A stretch of DNA of 40,706 nt, from NCBI GenBank assembly GCA_039180865.1, contig JBCDCZ010000008.1, positions 1 through 40,706 on the forward strand. Direction: 5' to 3'. A program made the position numbers and the translations under genes. The notes below the pieces were generated by a model. That model saw only the letters and a list, made by a program, of their open reading frames with translations, had not been told where the DNA came from and did not search any database. Source of the DNA: JBCDCU01 sp039180865. GTDB taxonomy: Bacteria > Pseudomonadota > Alphaproteobacteria > Rhizobiales > JACESI01. Positions 26,665 through 35,900 of this stretch are shown here, piece after piece; position 1 is the first letter of the stretch; each line of letters opens with the position of its first letter.

Positions 26665-26985
26665 CTAAAAGACGAACTGGTCTGCTGTGAGGTTATGGCC
26701 CGTGCCATCGAGCTTCACGCGGAAGTCCGTATTGGCAAGCTCGACTTCGGTGTCCGCCGCATTCTCCGTCACCACCACATCGGCAAAGGCGACATTGAGG
26801 GCAGAAAGATCGATGACATCGGCAGAGCGATCAAAGTCTGTGATTACATCCGTCGCATTGATCGTGCTGTCACTCAGAAGATCATAGCGGAAGACATCCT
26901 CGCCGGATCCGCCGGTGAGTATGTCCGCCCTACCTCCGCCCACGAGCGTGTCATCGCCCTCACCGCCAACGACAACGTCATTTGT
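26665..26985 (-). other. C-terminal RTX cap and type I secretion signal region
   Basis: The last 107 or so residues contain two final RTX nonapeptides (GGEGDDTLVGGGRADILTGG), the capping segment VFRYDLLSDSTINATDVITDF common in serralysin-type proteins, and the ending FRVKLDGTGHNLTADQFVF. A short acidic-hydrophobic end of this kind is what PrtD-class transporters recognise. Confidence 0.7.
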
Positions 26986-29900
26986 TCCAGTCGGAACCGC
27001 AAGACCTACATAAACACCGTTGAGGTCAAAGCCGACAATATCGACAAATCCGTCACCGTTCACATCACCCACTTCACGTTCCGTGTGTTCAAGCCCCCAG
27101 GAGGCCGTGCTCGATGAGAGATCGGATGTTGCCATGAACGAGGACCCAAATGTGCCATCGGCCTGTCCAAGAGCGACAACAGTACCCGCCGAACCAAAAC
27201 CAACGATGTCTGCGCGGCCATCGCCATTCACATCCGCGACGCGGCGTTCATGGGCCTCGTTGCCCCAGCCTGAGTTCGTATCGAAGCCCCCATGAGCGTA
27301 AGTACCCAGACTTTGGAATGTGCCGTCAGACTGCCCAAGTGCCACAAAAACGTTTGACGTACCAAACCCGACGATATCGGCGCGGCCGTCGCCATTCACG
27401 TCCGCTACGCGACGCTCACTTGACTCAACACCCCAACCATCAGAAGTAGCAAAACCGTCATGGGCAACGAAATGGGTTCCAAAAGTACCGTCCGCCAGAC
27501 CGAACGCTACATAGGTAACGCTTGATCCAAAGCCAACAATATCAGCGCGACCATCGCCATTGACATCCGCGACTCGACGCTCACTCGACTCAACGCCCCA
27601 GCCATCGGCATTGGCGAAATTGTCATGGGCAACGAAATGAGCTCCAAAGGTACCGTCCGCCTGACCGAGGGCGACATAGGTTACACTTGAACCAAAGCCG
27701 ACGATATCGGCTCTGCCGTCACCGTTCACATCAACTACTACCCGTTCGTTCGTCTCATTGCCCCATCCCGTTCCTGTAAAACCTGTTGTGCCGTGGATGC
27801 TACCGGCAAAGGTGCCATCTGCCCTACCAAGAGACACATAGGTTATGGAGGATCCGAAACCGATAATATCCGCCCGTCCATCACCATTAACGTCCGCGAC
27901 CCGACGCTCGTAGATTTCGCGTCCCCAGCCAGTGGGACTGGATGAGTAGGATCCGGTAGCAAAGATCAGATCATCAAATTCAAACTGCCCTGCTGTCTGA
28001 TCACCAACCAAGTGGTCATTGCTGGCCCCGCCTGCGACAAGGTCATGGCCGAGAGTTATCGGCGCCAAATCGTCAGCACTCAACATTACGCCGTCAGCGA
28101 ACTCAAAGCGTTCGATGTGTTCGGCCATATCGGCAATTCTGAGTTCACCTGAATAGCCACCTTCGTTCCACGACAGATAAAGGGATTCGCCCTGGCTGCT
28201 GCTGGTAACGGTTGAAATCGTCAAATCACTGAGTGTCAGATCCGTGAAGCTGACAGTATCTATGCCTCCACTTGATATCTCCGCATCACGGTTGATCCAG
28301 GTGATACCGTCGTCCATCCCGATCAGGTAAGTGTCGTTTCCGGCTTCGCCGTGAAGATATTGTGCTGCGGCTTCTGAATTGCCACCAGCATCGATAATGT
28401 CATCACCGTTCCCAGCGAAGATGAATTCAGGAGTGCCCTGCCCTCTTATGAAATCGTCGCCTGATGTTCCGTAGAGATGGTCACGACCAAAACTATCAAC
28501 GTCACCATTAATCGCACTCAGCACCGTACCATCCGCGAACTCGAAACGCTCGATATGAGCGCCCATCTCGGCGATGGATACGCCGCCGGAGACACCATCC
28601 TTTGTCCAGTCGAAGCGCAGAACCTCACCTTGTGTGGAATGCGAAAAGCTACTGACAATTATGTCGTCCAGTGTCAGATCGGTGAATCGTATGACGTCTG
28701 TGCCCCAACCGGCCCTTTCGCCATCCAACGTAATCCAAGTACCACCATTGACGGTGCCGAATAGGTACGTGTCGTTACCTGCTTCGCCATAAAGGTATTG
28801 CGATACATTGGTTCCACCACCCTCGATTATATCGTTACCAGCGCCGCCATAGATGTAGTCTGACGTGCTTTGGCCGATAATCAAATCATCACCGGACGTT
28901 CCATAAAGGCGATCACGGCCATTGGACGCGAAGTCCGCATCTATGGAGCTTACGGCCGAACCATCGGCGAATTCGAACCGTTCAATATGCGAGCCCATTT
29001 CGGCAATGGACAAGCCACCGGTAATCCCATCCTTCGACCAGTCAAAGCGCAGAACCTCACCTTGTGAGGAGTGTGAAAAACTGCTGATCGTTATGTCGGC
29101 CAGTGTCAGATCGGTGAAGCGTACGACATCGGTGCCCCAACCGTCCCTTTCGCCATTCAGCGTGATCCAGGTGCCGCCACTTTGGTTGCCAAATAGATAC
29201 GTGTCGTTACCGGTCTCACCGTTAAGGTATTGCGAGCCGCTACTGCCGCCACCATCGATTATATCGTTCCCAGCACCGCCATAGATGTAATCCGACGTTG
29301 TTTGGCCGATAATAAAGTCATCGCCGGATGTACCATCAAGACGATCGCGGCCGTTAGATACAAAGTCCGCGTCGATTGCGCTCACCGAGGACCCATCAGC
29401 AAATTCAAAGCGCTCGATATACTGCCCCATATCGGCGACACGGAGGTATCCGGTTTCGCCATCTTTCGACCAGTCGAAACGCAAGACCTCACCGTTCGAG
29501 GAATGGATCTCACTCGAAATTGAGATATCGGCAAGTGTCAGATCTTTGAAACGAACAATATCAGTACCGCCGCCAGAGGTTTCCGCATCCTTATTGATCC
29601 AGGTATTAGCATCATTTTTTCCGATCAAGTAGGTATCGTTGCCCGCTTGGCCATACAGATATTGAGCTATTGTGGCGAGGCCATCCGAGTTCCCGGCGCC
29701 ATCCAGCGTGTCATTGCCAGCGCCACCATAAATGAAGTCAGCTGTACTCTGACCGATGATAAAATCATCCCCAGAGGTTCCACTCAATCGGTCGCGACCG
29801 AAACTGCTGTAATCAGCGTCGATTGCGCTCACTGAAGACCCATTGGCGAATTCGAACCGCTCGATGTGCTGGCCCATCTCGGAGATCCTCAGAGTTCCCG

Positions 29901-32900
29901 AGTAACCATCCTTGTTCCAATCGAAGCGGAGAACGTCGCCCTGCGAGGAGTTCGCAAACGTTGTGATTGTAATATCTGCGAGCGTGAGATCTTTGAAGCG
30001 AACAGTATCTGTCCCGCCCCCGGAACTCTCACCGGACAGGTTGATCCAGGTGCTCGCGTCATTTTTACCAATTATATAGGTGTCATCACCCGCCTCTCCG
30101 TAAAGAGTCTGGTTCAAATCTGCCGTACCGCCACCGCCATCGAGTGTGTCGTTACCCTCGCCGCCGTAGAGATAATCGGACCCGCTTTGTCCAACGATGA
30201 AATCATCACCGGCTGTACCGTAGAAACGGTCCCCTCCTGAACCGAAGGAATCCGCGTCGATTGCGCTCACCGAAGCCCCGTCGGCAAACTCGAACCGCTC
30301 GATGTGCGAGCCCATTTCAGCAATGCGCAGAGACCCGGGAAAACCATCCCTCATCCAGCTGAGAACAAGGACAGCGCCGTTGGACGCATCATCTTCGCGG
30401 GCAAACGTGATGTCGCCAAGCGCAAGGTCTTCGAAGCGGACAACATCGGTTCCACCAGACGCGCCCTCGCCATCCAAGGTGATCCAGTTGTCGCCGCTCT
30501 GCTTGCGTATGACATAAGTATCGTTTCCGGCCTGGCCATTCAGTATCCGCGAGCCGTGTACCGCTGTTCCCTCAATGCCGGCATCGATGAGATCATCGCC
30601 GTCAAGAGCATGGACCGCTGCATGCTCCTCACCAGCGGTCAATGTGTCGCCGCCAAGAGATCCGGTGAGCTCGATCAACCGGCCAAAGCTTGTTTCACTG
30701 AGATCATGGCCCTCGCCCTTGATCTTAATGGCAAAGCCGTTCGCCGCGGCCAGAACCGTATCGCCGCCCTCTTCAATGATCGACAGATCGGAGAAACTAA
30801 GGCCCACACCATCGAGATTGATGAGGTCTTCGCCGACCGTAAAATCGGTGATGACATCGATCCCAAATGGGGTGCTGTCGGTTACTGACGTAAACCTGAA
30901 TTCGTCCACTCCTTGACCACCGGTGAGAATATCGCCGCCAATGCCGCCGATGAGGACATCATCGCCATCCCCGCCTTCGAGCCAGTCAGCACCGCCATCG
31001 CCGGAAAGCGTGTCGTTACCCTCGCCACCTTCGAGGATGTCATTCCCGTCGCCACCTTCGAGAACGTCGTTACCCGCTTCGCCAAGAAGACGGTCTTTCC
31101 CGGCACCGCCATCCAAAATGTCGGATCCCTCTCCGCCGAGGAGGATATCATCACCTTCGTTACCGGAGAGAAGATCGTTTCCTTCACCTCCAGAGATCGC
31201 GTCATGACCCGCACCACCGCTCAGAGTGTCGCTGTTGGTGCCGCCATCGATCTGATCGCTGCCGTCACCACCTTCGATCAGGTCGCGTCCCGATCCGCCA
31301 TAGATGATCTCATCGCCGGTTCCGCCGTAGATCGCGTCAACACCGGCTCCACCGTGGATCCAGTTCTGACCGCTTTCGCCTTCGATGAGGTCGTTGCCCG
31401 CACCGCCTTCGATGTAGTCGTCACCGGTTCCTGCTCTGATGAGATCATCGCCTGCACCACCAAAGATGCGGTCGCCATCAACACCTCCGATGATGAGGTC
31501 AGCGCCGTCATCGCCGGAGAGGACGTTCGCTCCGCTGGTGCCTTCAAGCCGGTCATTGCCGGTGCCACCATAAAGCGAGTCAGCGCCAGCGCCACCGATC
31601 AGAAGATCATTGCCGGAATCGCCCTTCAGGAAATCGCTGTCCGCGCCGCCATCAAGGAAATCGTTGCCGGCCCCTCCGTAGAGCGAATCAAGCCCGCTGC
31701 CACCATACAAAGAATCGTCGTGCGTGGAGCCGCTCAGATAATCGTTGCCGCTGCCACCAATCAGAATGTCGGAACCATCACCACCGTAAAGGTCGTCAGT
31801 ACCACCGTCGCCTTCAAGACGATCGTTGCCCTGCTCGCCATAAAGCGTGTCGTTGCCGCTGTCTCCGCGAAGGTGATCGTTGCCAGAATCACCCTCCAGG
31901 TGATCCGAACCAACTCCTCCATGGACATAGTCGTTCCCGGAGCCGCCTCTTAGCGTGTCGTTCCCATCTTCACCGTAAAGGCTGTCGTTGTGGTTTCCGC
32001 CGTTGATCGTGTCATTGCCGGTTCCGCCGCGCAGGTAATCGTAGCCGTTACCGCCATTGATCGTGTCGGCACCGTCATCACCGAACACCCAATCATTGCC
32101 ATTTCCGGAGTTAACGACATCGTTACCTTCATTGGCATAGATCTTGTCGTGACCGTCACGGCCTGTAATCGTCTCGTTCCAATGGCCACCGTTTAGCGTT
32201 TGGTTCACACCAGTCGCATCAATGTACCATTCATACGAAACAGATTCCCCCTGCTCACGAATAACAGTGTAGGCGGTTTGACCGTAATACGTACCCGCTC
32301 CAGCGACCTGATATGTACTCAATGCGGAAAACGAAGACGGTTGGACAAGTTCATTATCGGAAATGAAGGGAAGCCCACTGTCCCAAAAGGCGTTGTTGTC
32401 TACGCTGATGGGTGTTCCGTCATCAAATGGATTGGCTCTGTTATTGAAATCAGAGTGATTGGAAGGAAGACCCACCGATGCCGAACGGGTACCGGTCGTG
32501 GACGCATCGGCGTAAGCCACCGTATCGTTATTGGTTGCGACACCAAAGTCCGTATCGTCAGCTTCCGTGGCATTGTCCGCAGAGAAATCATAAGTCACGG
32601 ATCCGCTGAAACGCGTCGCCTGTCCCGTCAGATCCTCGAAAGTATCGAACCGGAAATCAGTATCGGTGAGGCTTGCGGCATCGACATTTTCCAGAATGAC
32701 GATCTGCCCGTCCGACTGGTGGATCAGCGTGTCTGCCCCAACCTGTTCGAAGGTGAACTGGTCAACCGAAATCAGATTGTCGACAGCCGAGAGATCAAGC
32801 CGGTCTTCGCCGAGCGTGAAGTCGGTCACCTGATCGACATCGCCCGCGCCTTTCGTGATCTCGAAGGTATCAGCACCGGCACCACCGGTCAGGACATCGA

Positions 32901-35900
32901 ACCCGCCACCATCGATGATCGTGTCATCGCCTGCCGTGCCATTGATCCGCTCATTGGCGGATGTTCCGGTTACGCCGGCAATTTCGGTGATATCGAACTG
33001 GAAGTCGGATTCCGAGAGTGAACTTGCCGCTGTCTCTTCAACGATCAGCGTCTGCCCATCTTTGAGGGTGATCGTTGCATTAACGCCGGATTGCGCAATG
33101 TCATAACCGAAGAGCTGCATCTGCTTTTCGGTGACAAACTCGCGTCCGAAGCTTGAAAGATCAATCGCATCGACGCCGTCCTCGAAGTCGAGGACGCGGT
33201 CCGTGTCGCCGTCATTGTTGGTGATCACGAAGGTGTCGGCGCCCGCACCGCCGATCAGGCGGTCGCTTCCCATTCCGTCAACGACCGTATCATCGCCAAG
33301 GTCACCGGAAAGAAGATCGTCCGCGCCTGAACCGTGAACAGTGTCGCTGCCGTCACCGCCATAGATGATGTCATTGCCCGGTCCGCCATCGATGAAGTCG
33401 TGGCCGCCGAGACCGAATACGCTGTCGTCGCCTTCCAGGGAGAGGATTGTATCGTCTTCGGAGGTTCCGAGGATCTCGTCGTTTCCTTCAGAGCCGATCA
33501 TCACATTGGCAATGTTGATTTCGAAGGAGTCGTTCTCGAAAAACACCGTCTCGATCAGCGGCCCGTCAGCGCCGAGTTGACCTTCGATGCGGATCGAATG
33601 GGCCGCATCGGCGCGCGAACGCACGATCAGATCCTCACCGTCGACTTCGAGGAGGACGTCCTTTGCCTTGTAGCCGTTGGTGAGCTTAATGCCGTCAATG
33701 CCCGACGCATCGGAAATCGTCACCATGCCACCCATGATTTCGATTTCGTAGATGTCGTTGCCGTCACCGCCGCGCAGGGTGTCGTTGCCCTGATCGGAAA
33801 TCAGCGTGTCATCGCCAGCATCGCCGTAAACCACGTCATCACCGACGCCACCGGTGAGCGTGTCGTTGCCTTCGCCACCTTCGAGTATGTCGGTACCGAT
33901 CCCGCCGACGAGATTATCGTCACCCGCATTCCCGAGAAGAAGATCGTCGCCTTCGCCGCCTTCAAGCAGGTCAGCGCCTTCGCCACCATCGACCACATCA
34001 TTGCCGGTGTCGCCATAAAGGAGGTCATCACCCGCACCGCCGTAGATCGTGTCGTTGCCGTCACCGCCGCGGATCGTGTCGTTGCCGCTATCGACTGACG
34101 TGTAGCCGGTGACAGTCCCGTCCGCCTCTTCAATTGCGACGAGTGTATCGCCGCCGATCAGATCGCCGCCGGATCCGCCAAAGAGCGTATCGTCACCTTC
34201 ATTGCCTTCAAGATAATCGGCCTCGTTGCCGCCATCGAGGGTGTCAGCGCCCGCACCACCTATAAGCGCATCGCCGCCATCGCCGCCGTAAAGCGTGTCG
34301 TCGCCCTCATCGCCTGAAAGCTCGTCAATGCCCGCATCGCCGTAGAGCATATCATTGCCCGTACCGCCAAGGATGATATCGTCACCCTCGCCACCAAAGA
34401 TAACGTCGTTGCCCGCACCACCGATCAGTGTGTCGTTTCCAAGACCGCCATAGATTGCGTCATCACCACCGCCGCCAAGCACGTAGTCGTCGCCGTCACC
34501 GCCATCGATGAAATCGGCACCGTCGCCGCGTTCGGTCTCGGTGATCTCGCCATTGGCATCGCTCAGGGTCTCAACCGCGTCACCATAGAGCGTATCGTTC
34601 CCCGCGCCGCCGAGGAGCGTATCGGCACCGAATCCGCCGGTGAGGAAATCGTCGCCGTCGCCACCGTCGAGCGTGTCGTCGCCGTCGCCGATCTCCACGC
34701 TTCTTTGCGCGAAGACGGTGACCGACCCGTCCGCCTCGCCGGTTTCAGGATCGAGCGAGGCGCTGAACGCATCGATATAGGCCGGGTCGAGATATTCGAA
34801 CTCACCTGCATTGACCCGTGCGAGGAGTGCCGCATTGGCGATCGCCAGCCAGGCAAGGAACTGCGCGCCGGGCGATGTTGTGCTGCTGCCGCCCTTCAGT
34901 TTGTCGTCAATGCTTCCCTCAACACGCCCGACGACGTTCAGGAGTGCTTCGCGTAGCGTCAGCGCGCCCGCAAACGGTTTTCCGTCGAGATTGGTGAGCG
35001 TTTCATAGGCTTCAAGGCCGAGATCGACTTTGAGCGCGGAATTGGTCGCCGCCTCGCTGTTGAGCCAAGTCTCGATAGTGGCAGTAAGGTCCGTCGCGAA
35101 AAGCGTGACGACCTGACCGCCATAAACCGCATCATTGCCCGCACCGCCAAAGAGCTGGTCATTACCCGCTTCGCCAATAAGCGTATCAACGCCTGCGCCA
35201 CCGTCGATATAATCGTCATGGCCGCCGCCATTCACGAAATCATTGCCACCATCGCCGAAGAGCCGGTCGTCGCCATAACCGCCAAGCACGATATCGTCAC
35301 CGATCCCGGCAAAGGCCTGATCGTTACCGGCCCCTGCGATGATGAGATCATTGTTGCTGCCGCCAAGGCCGGAACCGCGCTCCTGATCGCCGGATTCATC
35401 GTCGCCGCCCTCACCGGGGCCTTCCTCACCTTGTGTCGCTACGAAAGAACGGGCGACATAATCGACAGCGTCCTGGTAGTCTAGGACGCTGTCGCCATAG
35501 ATGATGTCGTCGCCGTTTCCGCCGATAAGAAGGTCGGATCCATCCCCGCCGTTGAGTTCGTCATTGCCTTCGCCACCGGAGGCCGTGTCGTTTCCGCCTT
35601 CTCCCTCAAGACGGTCATTACCTTCGCCACCGATGAGTTCATTGTCGCCGCTGGACCCAATCAGCGTGTCAGTACCGGATGCACCGATCAGGATATCGTC
35701 CTGGCCTTCACGAGCGCGGGCGATGTAGCCGCCGGAAATCTCGGTCACCGTGATCGTGAACGTCCCGTCGCCATTGTCCGTGTATTCGACGAGCGGTGGA
35801 GGGGGTGTGAAGTTGAAAAGGCCATTGAATAGGCTCGCCAGCTTGGAACCTAAAAGGCTTCCGAGTATCGGACCGAACGGTCCTAGTACTGGAACCAAAG

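Noticed and set aside
30913..34098. Long plus-strand reading frames opposite the RTX giant
   Set aside because: They are created by the codon periodicity of Gly/Asp repeats on the other strand. Their proteins are repetitive Val/Ile/Ala strings with no domains and no ribosome-binding sites.
26985..35720. Regularly spaced DNA repeats that might suggest a CRISPR array
   Set aside because: The repeats are in frame, encode RTX, HCBP and FG-GAP units of one protein, and have no unique spacers of constant length.
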